Both the position numbers and the translations under genes were made by a program. A DNA stretch of 64,000 bases from Pseudoclavibacter triregionum (GTDB lineage Bacteria > Actinomycetota > Actinomycetes > Actinomycetales > Microbacteriaceae): the NCBI GenBank assembly GCA_910822395.1, contig OU365335.1:2294001-2358000 (forward strand), given 5' to 3'. Under the pieces are notes generated by a model that worked only from the letters and a program-made list of their open reading frames with translations, made no database searches and was not told the DNA's origin. The first letter of the stretch is position 1. Each line of letters begins with the position of its first letter. Positions 16,164-33,650 of this stretch are shown here, in pieces.

Positions 16164-18308
16164 CTAGCGCTCCTCCTCCGGGTCGTCGATGCCGAGGTCG
16201 AGCTCGAGCTCGAGCGGGAGCTCGGCGGGGGCGTCGGCGGGGGGCGTCGAGGCGGCCTGGGCGTCGGCCTTGGCATCGGCCTTGGGGTCGTCCCTCGACT
16301 CGGTCTCGGCGTCGGCCTGGTCGCGGGTGGCGGCCTGGCCGACAGACTCGGCCTCGGCGACCTCCTCCTCGGCGGCCTCGGCCGCGAGGACGGCCGGGTC
16401 GGTGGCGGCGAGGATCTCGGCGACCTCGGGCTCGATAGCGTCCGCGGGGTCGCCCTCCTCGAGCTCGGGCTCGGTGTCGGCGGGGACGTCCGTGGCAGCG
16501 TCAGCGGGCACGTCCGTCGCAGCGTCAGCGGGCACGTCCGCAGGAGCCTCGGCCGTCGCCTCGGGCTCCGCATCCGCGGCGTCGTCGGCCTCGACGTCGG
16601 CGTCCGAAGGCGCAGCGTCCTCGTCGTCCGCGGTGTCGTCGGAGTCGGCGCTCTCGGGCGCCCCCTCCCCCTCGACGGGGATGTCGACCGGGTGCGGCAC
16701 GAACGGCTCGCCGTCGAGCGTCTCGGTCACGACGCGGAGCGTCTCGTGCTCGTCGTGCTCGCACTCGTCGAGGGCCGCGGCGGCGACCGTCGAGGCGCGG
16801 CGCCACTTGGCGGCTTCCTGCTCGCGGCCGAGCTCCTCGAGCACCTCGGCATAGGCGTCGAAGAGCGCGGGGCTGAAGTCGTACGCCTTCGAGGCGTCGA
16901 GCTGCGGGATCTCGAGCTCCGCGAGGGCGAGCTCGGCCTGGCCCTGGTCGAGGCGGGCGCCCGACATGGCGATCGCGACCTGGGCGCGCTGGGCGGCCGG
17001 CAGGGCGTCGCGGTCGACGGAGCGGCCGAGCTCGAGACCGCGGTCGGGGCGTCCGAGACCGCGCTCGGCGTCGATCATGAGGGCGAGCTGGTCGTCGCGG
17101 CCGGAGATGCGGCGGTACGTGCGCAGCTCGCGGAGGGCGAGCGCGTAGTCGCCGATGGTATAGGCGGTGATCGCGAGGGTCTCGCGGACGACGGCGATCC
17201 GGCCGCCCTTGCGCGACGCGGAGATCGCGTGCTGGTGGGCGAGCTCCGGGTCCGACTCGATGAGGATGGCGGCCATCGCGAGGTGGCGCGCGACGAACTC
17301 CGCGTTCTCCTTCGTGAGCGTCTTGAGCTCGACGCGGGCGCCGAAGGCGAGGTCGTTCTCGGTCACCGACTCGGGGATCTCGGGATCCTCGTGGTCGGCG
17401 CGGACGAAGCGGAGCTCGCGCTCGCGCAGCTGCTCCTCGGTGAGCTCCGGGCGGTCGTCGGCGGGACGGCCGAAGCCGCGGCGCGCGGGACGGGGCGCGC
17501 CCGCGCGGTCGGGGCGGCCGCCGCGCTCGCCGAAGCGGCGCTCGCCGCCGGGACGGTCGCCGTCGCGGCGGGGCCGGTCGGGGCGGTCGAACGAGCGCTG
17601 GGGGCGATCGCCGCGGTCGAAGGAGCGGCCGCCCTCGCCACGCGGACGATCCGAGCGGTGAAAGGAGCGCTGGGGACCGTCGCCGTCGCGACGGGGCCGG
17701 TCGAACGAGCGCTCCCCGTCGCGCTGCGGGCGCGCGGAACGGTCGAAGGACCGCTGGCCGTCGCGCTGAGGACGGTCGCCGCGATCGAAGGAGCGCTCGC
17801 CGTCGCGACGCGGACGATCCGAGCGGTCGAAGGAGCGCTGGGGACGGTCGCCGTCACGACGCGGACGGTCATATGAGCGCTCACCGTCGCGCGCGGGACG
17901 GTCAGAGGAGCGCTGCGGGCGATCTCCGCCGTCGAAGGAACGCTGCCCGTCGCGCTGGGGCCGGTCGCCGTCACGGCGCGGACGGTCGAACGAGCGCTGG
18001 CCGTCGCGGCGCGGACGGTCGAACGAACGCTCGCCATCGCGCGCGGGACGGTCGTAGGAGCGTTGCGGGCGATCCCCGCGGTCGTACGAGCGCTGGCCGT
18101 CGCGCTGCGGACGGTCGCCGTCGCGGCGCGGACGGTCGTAGGAGCGTTCGCCGTCGCGGGAGGGGCGTCCGCGATCGGAGCCGCCCCGGTACGGACGCGA
18201 GTCGCCGGCGCCGCCGGCGCGGCCGCCGGAGGCGGAGCCTCCGCGGTATCCGCCTCGATCGCCGTCGATCCGGCGCCCGCGGTCCGGTCCTCCTCGACCC
18301 TCTGCCAT
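16164..18308 (-). CDS. TPR-like protein with charged repeat N-terminus and acidic C-terminal tail
   Basis: The product has 714 residues in three parts. Residues 1 to about 290 are a disordered repeat of RPRRDGERSFDR and RPQRDGQRSFDR-like units. A helical core of about 250 residues starts at ELTEEQLRERELRFV and contains ALALRELRTYRRISGR and YAEVLEELGREQEAAKWRRA, typical of TPR proteins at this locus (Rv1691-like). The last 170 residues are Asp/Glu/Ala-rich. The ATG at 18308 has AAGGGAG six bases upstream. A TAGGCT -10 box lies 41 bases further up. It is the first gene of the train that continues to tlyA. The function is unknown. The repeat arm is much longer than in the mycobacterial counterpart. 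Confidence 0.85.
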   Translation of the reverse strand: MAEGRGGPDRGRRIDGDRGGYRGGSASGGRAGGAGDSRPYRGGSDRGRPSRDGERSYDRPRRDGDRPQRDGQRSYDRGDRPQRSYDRPARDGERSFDRPRRDGQRSFDRPRRDGDRPQRDGQRSFDGGDRPQRSSDRPARDGERSYDRPRRDGDRPQRSFDRSDRPRRDGERSFDRGDRPQRDGQRSFDRSARPQRDGERSFDRPRRDGDGPQRSFHRSDRPRGEGGRSFDRGDRPQRSFDRPDRPRRDGDRPGGERRFGERGGRPDRAGAPRPARRGFGRPADDRPELTEEQLRERELRFVRADHEDPEIPESVTENDLAFGARVELKTLTKENAEFVARHLAMAAILIESDPELAHQHAISASRKGGRIAVVRETLAITAYTIGDYALALRELRTYRRISGRDDQLALMIDAERGLGRPDRGLELGRSVDRDALPAAQRAQVAIAMSGARLDQGQAELALAELEIPQLDASKAYDFSPALFDAYAEVLEELGREQEAAKWRRASTVAAAALDECEHDEHETLRVVTETLDGEPFVPHPVDIPVEGEGAPESADSDDTADDEDAAPSDADVEADDAADAEPEATAEAPADVPADAATDVPADAATDVPADTEPELEEGDPADAIEPEVAEILAATDPAVLAAEAAEEEVAEAESVGQAATRDQADAETESRDDPKADAKADAQAASTPPADAPAELPLELELDLGIDDPEEER
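17480..18200 (-). repeat. In-frame degenerate tandem repeats coding the RD-rich arm
   Basis: About 700 bases of the TPR gene consist of units around 24-36 bases long. Their plus-strand cores are GTCGCGGCGCGGACGGTCG and GAACGAGCGCTGG, repeated many times with substitutions. The frame is kept throughout and the units encode D-R-P-[RQ]-R-D-G-[EDQ]-R-S-F-D. This is coding repeat, not a CRISPR array. Confidence 0.8.
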
Positions 18309-18349
18309 GGCTGCTCCCTTCGACGACGCTCTCGAGTTGTGGTGTGTGA

Positions 18350-18355
18350 AGCCTA
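18350..18355 (-). promoter_or_regulatory. Putative -10 box of the TPR-HAD-tlyA train
   Basis: TAGGCT lies 41 bases before the ATG of the TPR gene on the minus strand. No good -35 box is visible. It is the only TANNNT box in the short gap after the rrn terminator, so it is the likely promoter. Confidence 0.4.
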
Positions 18356-18440
18356 GCGAAGACGCCCGGACGAGGCCGTGGTCGTCGCCGCAGGCGGCGA
18401 ATCCGGCCGGTCGGCACGCTGCACGCGCCGGAACGGCCCT

Positions 18441-18482
18441 GAAAAAGCCGAAGAGCCCGCCCAAATCAATGGGCGGGCTCTT
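18441..18482 (-). terminator. Intrinsic terminator of the rrn operon
   Basis: A perfect 12-base stem (AAGAGCCCGCCC) with an eight-base loop lies about ten bases after the 5S rRNA. On the minus strand the stem is followed by CGGCTTTTTC. It ends the rRNA transcript before the TPR gene promoter. Confidence 0.9.
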
Positions 18483-18493
18483 CGAAAAGAAGT

Positions 18494-18610
18494 CCGGCGG
18501 TGACCTACTCTCCCACAGGGTCCCCCCTGCAGTACCATCGGCGCTGAGAGTCTTAGCTTCCGGGTTCGGAATGTGACCGGGCGTTTCCCTCTCGCTATGG
18601 CCGCCGAAAC
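18494..18610 (-). rRNA. rrf: 5S ribosomal RNA
   Basis: Read on the minus strand, the sequence starts GTTTCGGCGGCCATAGCG and ends GAGTAGGTCACCGCCGGA. It contains the conserved CCGAACCCGGAAG loop. The length is about 117 bases. The two ends pair as in helix I. It lies about 100 bases after the 23S rRNA and directly before the terminator. Confidence 0.96.
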
Positions 18611-18710
18611 ACTATGGATGTGAATCGTGCGAACGCTTGGCGTTCGGCTCTCGACCGTACATCGAGAACCACAAAGTGGACGCGAGCAACATGGACCCAT
18701 GTTGTTGTTA

Positions 18711-23694
<4,984 letters not shown>

Positions 23695-23952
23695 GGTGTG
23701 TCAGGCGAGCCGGCGAACCGGCTGCCAAAACGTGTGCCGCGCACGACCAGGAATATGGCCGGCGAGCGAGTTTGATCTGACTAAATCAGATTGTCTGACA
23801 ATCTGTCTAATCCAAAAGGAATCGTGTGCTCCGATGAATCGAAAGCACAACGAGGTTATTTGGCATTTGACATTGTGCACGCTGTTGAGTTCTCAAGGAT
23901 CGGATGCTTCTCGTTTCCCGCCGCGAGGCGTTCTCCCGAGAGCAACTTCTCT

Positions 23953-23981
23953 AGGTTAGCCACATTCCGATTCGGTTGCAA
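23953..23981 (-). promoter_or_regulatory. rrn promoter P2 (TTGCAA, 17 bases, TAACCT)
   Basis: The -35 TTGCAA at 23976-23981 and -10 TAACCT at 23953-23958 are separated by exactly 17 bases. The predicted start near 23946 gives a leader that includes the GAGAACTCAAC box. It is the best promoter match in the leader. Confidence 0.7.
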
Positions 23982-24231
23982 CTCGGCGTGTCGCCTTGCT
24001 GCTCGCTCCGATGCGGATCCACGTCCCGATGAACTCGGTGAGGTGGAGGGCTGCTCTTCCTCAGGTTTCGCACAGCTTGGCCGTGCTAGCTCCTGGTGGA
24101 AGTTGATCGTAGATGGTCTGCTCCTGGCCCGCAAGTGCCGGCCTGATGAAGCTCCTTCATCGCGATCGTGTCGCTCCGCTTGAGGCCGATCCGCTCTTCC
24201 GCGTCTCGCACCTTTGGGGTGACGAGGGATA

Positions 24232-24260
24232 ACCATACGCACTCCCCCGCACCTCGACAA
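24232..24260 (-). promoter_or_regulatory. rrn promoter P1 (TTGTCG, 17 bases, TATGGT)
   Basis: The -35 TTGTCG at 24255-24260 and -10 TATGGT at 24232-24237 are separated by 17 bases. It lies about 280 bases upstream of P2, a usual tandem-promoter arrangement for rRNA operons. Confidence 0.55.
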
Positions 24261-24380
24261 ATCGACCCGGGCGCCGGGCGTGTCGCGCACTCCGCCGGCC
24301 ATCCGGGAACGCCGAACGGGCCCGGGCACGGAGGCCTGGGACCGTTCGGATCGGGTCGGGCGGGCGAAGCGCGCGGCGCG

Positions 24381-25709
24381 CTACTCCCCCGCGAAGACGC
24401 CGGCGCCGAGGGCCTTCTTGCCGCGGCGCACGATGACGACGCCGCCCGGGAGGGCGTCCGCCTCGGTGATCTCGCGCGCGTGGTCGTCGACCTTAGCCTT
24501 GTTCAGCGTGACGCCGCCCTGGTCGATCGCCCGGCGGGCCTCGCTCGTCGAGTCGACGACGCCCGCGCCGACGAGCAGCTGGGCGATGGTCATCCCGGGC
24601 TCGACCTTGAACGGCGCCTCCGCGCCGGCCGGCCGGAGCTCGTGCGCCGCGGCCCGCAGCGTCGCGGCGTCGACGGCCACGAGGTCGCCCTGTCCGAACA
24701 GCGCCTCCGAGGCCTGCACCGCCGACTCCATGGCCGCCGTGCCGTGCACGAGCTCGGTCACCTTCGCGGCGAGCGTCTTCTGCGCGGCGCGGCGGAAGGG
24801 CTCCTCCTCGACCTGGCGGGCGAAGTCCTCGATCTCCGCCTTCGTGAGGAAGGTGAACACCTTGAGCCGCTCGACGACGTCGGCATCGGCCGTGTTGAGC
24901 CAGAACTGGTAGAAGGCGTAGGGCGAGGTGAGCTCGGCGTCGATCCAGATCGCGTTGCCCTCGGACTTGCCGAACTTCGTGCCGTCCGAGTTCGTGATGA
25001 GCGGGGTGCCGATGGCGTGGGCCGTGCCGCCCTCGGCGCGGCGGATGAGGTCGACGCCGCCGGTGAGGTTGCCCCACTGGTCCTGCCCGCCGGTCTGCAG
25101 GCGGCAGTCGTAGCGCCGGTAGAGCTCGAGGAAGTCGAGGCTCTGCAGGATGACGTAGCTGAACTCCGTGTACGAGATGCCCGCCTCCGAGGCGAGGCGC
25201 GCGGCGACGGCCTCGCGCTTGAGCATCGGGCCCACGCGGAAGTACTTGCCGAGGTCGCGGAGGAAGTCGATCGCCGAGATCGACTCGGTCCAGTCGAGGT
25301 TGTTCACCATGCGCGCGGCGTTGTCGCCCTCGAACGAGAGGTAGCCCTCGATCTGGCCGCGCAGGCGCGCCACCCACTCGGCGACGGTGTCGCGGGAGTT
25401 CAGCGTGCGCTCGGCGGTCGGGCGCGGGTCGCCGATGAGGCCCGTCGAGCCGCCGACGAGGCCGAGCGGACGGTGGCCGGCGAGCTGGAGGCGGCGCAGG
25501 AGGAGCAGCTGCACGAGATGCCCGAGGTGGAGGCTCGGCGCCGTCGGGTCGAAGCCGCAGTAGTACGTGATCGGCTCGCCGCCGAGCATCTCGCGGAGCT
25601 CGTCGCGGTCGGTCGTCACCGAGAGATAGCCGCGCCAGTCGAGCTCGTCGAGGATGTTCTCGAACGCGGGGTCGTTCGACTGGGCTGCGAGGCGGGCGTC
25701 ATCGGTCAC
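24381..25709 (-). CDS. tyrS: Tyrosyl-tRNA synthetase
   Basis: Class I synthetase that charges tRNA-Tyr. The HIGH motif is seen as HLGHLVQLLLLRRLQ near residue 61. KMSKS is present as KFGKSEGNAIW near residue 245. The tyrosine-binding YCGFDPTAPSLHLGH and QTGGQDQWGNLTGG are present. The C-terminal S4 domain includes ARRAIDQGGVTLNKAKVDD. The length is 442 residues. The start GTG at 25709 is preceded by TAGCGT and seven bases, so the message may be leaderless. Downstream lies the rrn operon. Confidence 0.97.
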   Translation of the reverse strand: MTDDARLAAQSNDPAFENILDELDWRGYLSVTTDRDELREMLGGEPITYYCGFDPTAPSLHLGHLVQLLLLRRLQLAGHRPLGLVGGSTGLIGDPRPTAERTLNSRDTVAEWVARLRGQIEGYLSFEGDNAARMVNNLDWTESISAIDFLRDLGKYFRVGPMLKREAVAARLASEAGISYTEFSYVILQSLDFLELYRRYDCRLQTGGQDQWGNLTGGVDLIRRAEGGTAHAIGTPLITNSDGTKFGKSEGNAIWIDAELTSPYAFYQFWLNTADADVVERLKVFTFLTKAEIEDFARQVEEEPFRRAAQKTLAAKVTELVHGTAAMESAVQASEALFGQGDLVAVDAATLRAAAHELRPAGAEAPFKVEPGMTIAQLLVGAGVVDSTSEARRAIDQGGVTLNKAKVDDHAREITEADALPGGVVIVRRGKKALGAGVFAGE

Positions 25710-25716
25710 GGCGTCA

Positions 25717-25722
25717 ACGCTA
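25717..25722 (-). promoter_or_regulatory. -10 box TAGCGT of tyrS, leaderless type
   Basis: TAGCGT is followed by seven bases and the GTG of tyrS. Transcription would begin at the start codon. No Shine-Dalgarno sequence can fit. Confidence 0.55.
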
Positions 25723-25814
25723 CCAAGGCGCGGGGGCCGCGAAGCGCGCGGCGGCGCGGATCCCGGGGACCGGCGGTGGCCTGCCCAGGCCGGCTGCCCG
25801 CGAGCCGAGGCCCG

Positions 25815-26492
25815 CTAGGGGCGGCCGCGCACGGAGCGCTTCCCCGGCACGAAGCGCGACACCGTGGGATCCCCCTCGAGGTGGAAGCGCCAGTCGAAGG
25901 GCTCGAGCCCGCCGGCGCCCGAGACGCCGACCCGCAGCGTCCGCACGGCCGGCGCGAGCCGGACCCGCTCCTCCGCGCTCGGCAGCTCGAGCCAGTACGG
26001 CGCCTCGTCGGCGCGACGGCCCGAGTCGGCGAGCTCGCCGCCGAGCGCGCGCACGAGCGAGGCGGGCCCGCGGGCGAGCTCGCGGTCGGGGATGCGCGCG
26101 GAGCCCGTCTTCCGCGCCGCCATCCGCCGCTCCCGCGCGAGCTCGACACCCTCGATGACCTCGCCCGCGCGGAGGAGGCACGCCTCGGCGACGCCCTCCG
26201 GCCCGACGACGACGTTGAGGCAGGTGTGCATGCCGTACGTGAAGTACGCGTAGAGCGTCCCGGCGCGCTCGAACATCGGGGCGGTGCGGGGCGTCATCCC
26301 CCGGTAGGCGTGCGAGCCGGGGTCGATGTCGCCCCGGTACGCCTCGACCTCGGTGAGGCGGATCGCCACCTCGCCTTCCGGCGACGAGCGCCGCAGCACC
26401 GCCCCGAGCAGGAGCGGCGCCGAGACGACGGCGTCCGCGCCGAGCGCGAGCTCGAGCGCGGACGCCGTGGAGTCAGGGCCGGCGGGAGCCAG
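25815..26492 (-). CDS. 3-methyladenine DNA glycosylase (MPG/AAG type), start unresolved
   Basis: Excises alkylated purines from DNA. Family motifs are RLTEVEAYRGDIDPGSHAYR, then RTAPMFERAGTLYAYFTYG, then MHTCLNVV, and ELARGPASLVRALG. The catalytic Glu is in TEVEAY. No ATG, GTG or TTG lies in frame between the argH stop and the conserved segment SAPLLLGAVL. The first usual start is GTG at 26399, which would cut that helix. A CTG at 26492 restores the full fold and is used here as a guess. Position between argH and tyrS matches Rv1688. A CTG start, or a base error near the start, are both possible. Confidence 0.8.
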   Translation of the reverse strand: MAPAGPDSTASALELALGADAVVSAPLLLGAVLRRSSPEGEVAIRLTEVEAYRGDIDPGSHAYRGMTPRTAPMFERAGTLYAYFTYGMHTCLNVVVGPEGVAEACLLRAGEVIEGVELARERRMAARKTGSARIPDRELARGPASLVRALGGELADSGRRADEAPYWLELPSAEERVRLAPAVRTLRVGVSGAGGLEPFDWRFHLEGDPTVSRFVPGKRSVRGRP

Positions 26493-26503
26493 GATGATCC
26501 CCG

Positions 26504-30173
<3,670 letters not shown>

Positions 30174-30279
30174 CTCGGGCTCGCTGTCGAGTCGGGGCGC
30201 GGGGGTCGCGCCGGTGCGGGGGTGAAGTGGGTGCTGCGGGGCGTGGGGAGGATGCGTCAGGCGAGGGCGGCGCGGCCGC

Positions 30280-31200
30280 TCAGGCCGTGACCATCGTGCC
30301 CGCGCCGTCGGTCGTGAAGACCTCGAGGAGCATGGCGTGCGGCTGGCGGCCGTCGATGATCGTCGCCTGCGGCACGCCGCCGCGGACGGCCTCGATGCAG
30401 GCCTCCACCTTGGGGATCATCCCCGATTCGAGGCTCGGGAGCATCGCCTGGAGCTCCTCGACGCGGATCGCTCGGATGAGGGAGTCCGGGTCGGGCCAGT
30501 TCCGGTAGAGGCCCGCGACGTCGGTGAGCATGACGAGCTTCTTCGCGCCGAGCGCCGCCGCGAGCGCCGCGGCCGCGCGGTCGGCGTTGATGTTGAGCGC
30601 CTTGCGCGGGGTGTCGACGTCGGAGGCGATCGAGGAGATCACGGGGATGCGGCCGGCTGCGATGTCGGCGCGCACGACGGTCGGGTCGACGCCGATGATC
30701 TCGCCGACGCAGCCGAGGTCGACCTCCTCGCCGTCGACCGTCGCGGTCTTGCGGCGGGCCTGGAAGAGCCCGGCGTCCTCGCCGCTCGTGGCGGTCGCGA
30801 TGGGGGCGCGCTCGTTGATGGCGGCGACGAGCTCGCGGGCGACCTGCCCGCCGAGCACCATGCGGACGACCTCCATCGCCTCCGGGCTCGTGACGCGGTA
30901 GCCGCCGCGGAACTCGCTCTCGATGCCGAGCTGGTCGAGCATGCGCGAGATGTGCGGGCCGCCGCCGTGGACGACGACCGGACGCACGCCCGCGTAGCGG
31001 AGGAAGGCGATGTCGGAGGCGAAGGCCTCGAACAGCTCGTCGTCGATCATCGCGTTGCCGCCGAACTTGATGACGATGATCTCGCCCGAGTAGTAGGTCA
31101 TCCACGGCAGCGCCTCGATGAGCGTCTCGACCTTGGCGGTCGCGTCCGCGGCGGAGTTCGAGGAGTTCTCGGGCGGGACGTCGGTCGGGTGCTGGCTCAT
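30280..31200 (-). CDS. argB: Acetylglutamate kinase
   Basis: Phosphorylates N-acetylglutamate. Motifs are [29 protein letters not shown] and [17 protein letters not shown], with GGMIPK-like [15 protein letters not shown] at the C-terminus. In many actinobacteria this enzyme is the arginine feedback point. The length is 306 residues, with a polar N-terminal helix region ([12 protein letters not shown]) seen in arginine-sensitive hexameric forms. It lies 93 bases after argJ. The next gene is argF, not argD. Confidence 0.96.
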   Translation of the reverse strand: MSQHPTDVPPENSSNSAADATAKVETLIEALPWMTYYSGEIIVIKFGGNAMIDDELFEAFASDIAFLRYAGVRPVVVHGGGPHISRMLDQLGIESEFRGGYRVTSPEAMEVVRMVLGGQVARELVAAINERAPIATATSGEDAGLFQARRKTATVDGEEVDLGCVGEIIGVDPTVVRADIAAGRIPVISSIASDVDTPRKALNINADRAAAALAAALGAKKLVMLTDVAGLYRNWPDPDSLIRAIRVEELQAMLPSLESGMIPKVEACIEAVRGGVPQATIIDGRQPHAMLLEVFTTDGAGTMVTA

Positions 31201-31293
31201 GCGGCGGGCTCCTGCGTGGCGGGGAGGGTGAGGCGGGAGGAGGTGGCGGGAGGGGTTCTGCGGCGACAGGCGCAGCGTCGGGCGGGCGGATGC

Positions 31294-32460
31294 CTACGAC
31301 GAGTACGCGCTGTTCTCGTGGACGTAGTCGTGCGTGAGGTCGTTCGTGAGGATCGTCGCGGTGGCGTCGCCCGCGTGGAGGTCGATGACGACGGTCGTCT
31401 CCCGGGGTGTGAGGTCGACGGCGTCCGCGGCCTCGTGCGGGGTCCCCGCCTTGCAGACCATGACGCCGTTCATGGTGACGTCGACGGCGAGCGGGTCGAA
31501 CTCGGCGTCGGTCGTGCCGGCGGCGGCGAGCACGCGGCCCCAGTTCGGGTCGTTGCCGAAGACGGCGGCCTTGAAGAGGTTCGAGCGGCTCACGGCGCGC
31601 GCGACGTCCTCGGCATCCTGCTCGGTGGCGGCGTGCACGGTCGTGATCGTGATGTCGTGGGCGGCGCCCTCGGCGTCCTGTTGGAGCTTCTTCGCGAGCT
31701 CGGCGCAGAGGTCGCGCAGCGCCTCCGCGAACTCGGCCTCGTCGGCGGCGACGCCCGAGGCGCCGGAGGCCATGAGCGCGACGGTGTCGTTCGTCGACAT
31801 GCACCCGTCCGAGTCGACGCGGTCGAAGGTCGTGCGCGTGGCCGCCCGCAGCGCGCGGTCGAGGGCGTCCGCCTCGAGGTCGGCGTCGGTCGTGAGCACG
31901 ACGAGCATCGTCGCGAGCCCCGGCGCGAGCATGCCGGCGCCCTTCGCCATGCCGCCGATCGTCCAGCCGGCGGGCGAAGTGCGGACGGCGCGCTTCGCCA
32001 CGGTGTCGGTCGTCATGATCGCCTCGGAGGCCGCGACGCCCGCGGCCTCGTCGTCGGCGAGCTTCGTCGCGGCGTCGCGGGCGCCCGCGATGACCGAGCG
32101 GCGGAACGTCTCGTCGCCGACGCCGATGAGGCCCGTCGAGCAGACGATGACGTCGCCTGCGCCGATGCCGAGCGACTCGGCGACGGCCTCGGCCGTCTCG
32201 TGGGTGGTCTGGAAGCCGAAGGCGCCCGTGTAGCAGTTCGCGCCGCCCGAGTTGAGGACGATCGCCGAGACGGTGCCGTCCTGGATGACCTGGCGCGACC
32301 ACATGACCGGGTTCGCGACGCAGCGGTTCGAGGTGAACACGGCGGCGGCCGCGGCGCTCGGCCCGTCGTTCGCGACGAGGGCGACGTCGAGGCCGCCGGA
32401 GCTCTTGATGCCGGCGGCGACACCGGCGGCGCGGAAGCCCTTGGGTGCGGTCACGCTCAC
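31294..32460 (-). CDS. argJ: Glutamate N-acetyltransferase / amino-acid acetyltransferase
   Basis: Transfers acetyl from N-acetylornithine to glutamate and, in bifunctional forms, also acetylates glutamate from acetyl-CoA. The precursor cleaves itself before Thr in [14 protein letters not shown]. The C-terminus [17 protein letters not shown] is a family hallmark. The length is 388 residues. The GTG at 32460 overlaps the argC stop as GTGA. As argA is not seen, the bifunctional role is plausible but unproven. Confidence 0.96.
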   Translation of the reverse strand: MSVTAPKGFRAAGVAAGIKSSGGLDVALVANDGPSAAAAAVFTSNRCVANPVMWSRQVIQDGTVSAIVLNSGGANCYTGAFGFQTTHETAEAVAESLGIGAGDVIVCSTGLIGVGDETFRRSVIAGARDAATKLADDEAAGVAASEAIMTTDTVAKRAVRTSPAGWTIGGMAKGAGMLAPGLATMLVVLTTDADLEADALDRALRAATRTTFDRVDSDGCMSTNDTVALMASGASGVAADEAEFAEALRDLCAELAKKLQQDAEGAAHDITITTVHAATEQDAEDVARAVSRSNLFKAAVFGNDPNWGRVLAAAGTTDAEFDPLAVDVTMNGVMVCKAGTPHEAADAVDLTPRETTVVIDLHAGDATATILTNDLTHDYVHENSAYSS

Positions 32461-33512
32461 GGTGCGACTCCATCGATGCTGAGGCCGAGGGTCTCGTCGA
32501 GGCCCAGGGCGAGGTTGGCGGACTGGATGGCGGCGCCGGCGGTCCCCTTGCCGAGGTTGTCGATGGCGCTCACGATGACGGCGCGGCCGGCGCGCTCGTC
32601 GAGGCCGACGCCGATGGCGCAGCGGTTCGAGCCGGTGACGTCGCCGGTGCGCGGGAAGACGCCGTCCGGGAGCACGTCGATGAACGGCTCGTCGGCGTAG
32701 GCGCGCCCGTAGGCGGCCCGCAGCGCGGCGCGGTCGACGCCCGCGGCGAGGCGTCCGGTCGAGGTCGCGAGGATGCCGCGCGCCATCGGCACGAGCACGG
32801 GCGTGAAGGCGAGGGTGACGGCGTGCCCGGAGGCGCGCGTGAGGTTCTGGCGCACCTCGGGGTTGTGGCGGTGGCCGCCGTCGACGCCGTAGGGGTTCGC
32901 GGATCCCATGAGCTCGGCCCCGAGCATCGCGACGCTCGCCTTCTTGCCGGCGCCCGAGGGTCCGACGGCGAGCACGCTCGTGAGGTCGGTCGGCTCGACG
33001 AGCCCCTCGCGGACGGCCGGTGCGAGCGCGAAGGTCATCGCGGTGACGTTGCAGCCGGGGACGGCGATGCGCCGGGTCGTGCGGAGAAGGTCGCGCTGGC
33101 GGCCGCCGTCGGCGAGCGGGAGCTCGGGCATGCCGTAGGTCCAGCTGCCGGCCCAGTCGCCGCCGTAGTAGTCGGCCCAGTCGGCGGCCGACTCGAGGCG
33201 GTGGTCGGCGGCGCAGTCGACGAGGAGGACGTCCTCGCCGAGCCCCTCGAGCTCGGCGGCGATGCCCGCCGAGGCGCCGTGCGGGAGGGCGAGGAAGACG
33301 AGGTCGTGGCCGCGGAGGGTGTCGAGGCTCGTCTCGGCGAAGCGCGTCTCGCCGTAGCTCGCGAGATGCGGGTGGACGTCGCGGATGCGCTCCCCCGCGT
33401 TCGAGTGCGCGGTCGCGGTGCGGACCTCGAGCTCGGGGTGCGCGGCGAGAAGGCGGAGCAGCTCGCCGCCTGCGTAGCCGGAGGCTCCTGCGACGGCGAC
33501 GGAGTACTTCAT
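32457..33512 (-). CDS. argC: N-acetyl-gamma-glutamyl-phosphate reductase
   Basis: Reduces N-acetylglutamyl phosphate with NADPH. The nucleotide motif is [16 protein letters not shown]. The active-site Cys is in [15 protein letters not shown] near residue 151. The C-terminal [16 protein letters not shown] is conserved. The length is 351 residues. It is the first gene of the arg group. A TAAACT box six bases before the ATG predicts a leaderless transcript. No ARG-box-like dyad is obvious in the short upstream gap, which also contains REP-like palindromes. Confidence 0.97.
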   Translation of the reverse strand: MKYSVAVAGASGYAGGELLRLLAAHPELEVRTATAHSNAGERIRDVHPHLASYGETRFAETSLDTLRGHDLVFLALPHGASAGIAAELEGLGEDVLLVDCAADHRLESAADWADYYGGDWAGSWTYGMPELPLADGGRQRDLLRTTRRIAVPGCNVTAMTFALAPAVREGLVEPTDLTSVLAVGPSGAGKKASVAMLGAELMGSANPYGVDGGHRHNPEVRQNLTRASGHAVTLAFTPVLVPMARGILATSTGRLAAGVDRAALRAAYGRAYADEPFIDVLPDGVFPRTGDVTGSNRCAIGVGLDERAGRAVIVSAIDNLGKGTAGAAIQSANLALGLDETLGLSIDGVAP

Positions 33513-33518
33513 GCGGCA

Positions 33519-33524
33519 AGTTTA
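33519..33524 (-). promoter_or_regulatory. -10 box TAAACT of argC, leaderless type
   Basis: TAAACT is followed by six bases (TGCCGC) and the ATG of argC. This fits a leaderless message for the arg operon. The -35 region is GC-rich and has no TTGACA-like hexamer. Confidence 0.6.
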
Positions 33525-33551
33525 GTGGCGGGGGCGGCAGGCCTCTCCCCC

Positions 33552-33634
33552 GGTGGTTCCGAGACGCTCGCTGCGCTCGCTCCTCAACCACCTCAGTCAC
33601 TCGAGGTGGTTGAGGAGGGGCCGCAGAAACCACC
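33552..33634. repeat. Two REP-like palindromes between pheT and argC
   Basis: Unit A (33552-33592) starts GGTGGTTCCGAGACG and ends CTCCTCAACCACC. Unit B (33605-33634) starts GGTGGTTGAGGAG and ends AACCACC. Each unit has GGTGGTT/AACCACC ends and a GC-rich middle. The same design recurs at 44151-44302. They lie after the pheT stop and before the argC promoter. Confidence 0.8.
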
Positions 33635-33650
33635 GCCCCCAGGCAGCGCC

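Larger units (their letters stand above)
23695..24380 (-). other. rrn leader and promoter region
   Basis: These 686 bases between tyrS and the 16S rRNA carry no gene. They contain two promoters (24232-24260 and 23953-23981). The conserved leader box GAGAACTCAACAGCGTGCA lies at about 23876-23894. A perfect palindrome CAGATTGTCAGACAATCTG lies at 23788-23806 and may be part of the 16S processing stem. The leader from the nearer promoter is about 250 bases. Confidence 0.75.

Noticed and set aside
17480-18200. CRISPR-like array of repeated units
   Set aside because: Units are in frame, vary in sequence, lack unique spacers of constant length, and lie inside the TPR gene.
23856-24329. Possible protein gene in the rrn leader region
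   Set aside because: The frame overlaps both rrn promoters, has no ribosome-binding site and gives a motif-free basic product.
30174-30279. Remnant of argD between argB and argF
   Set aside because: The 106 bases translate to Pro/Arg-rich sequence in all frames without any aminotransferase motif.
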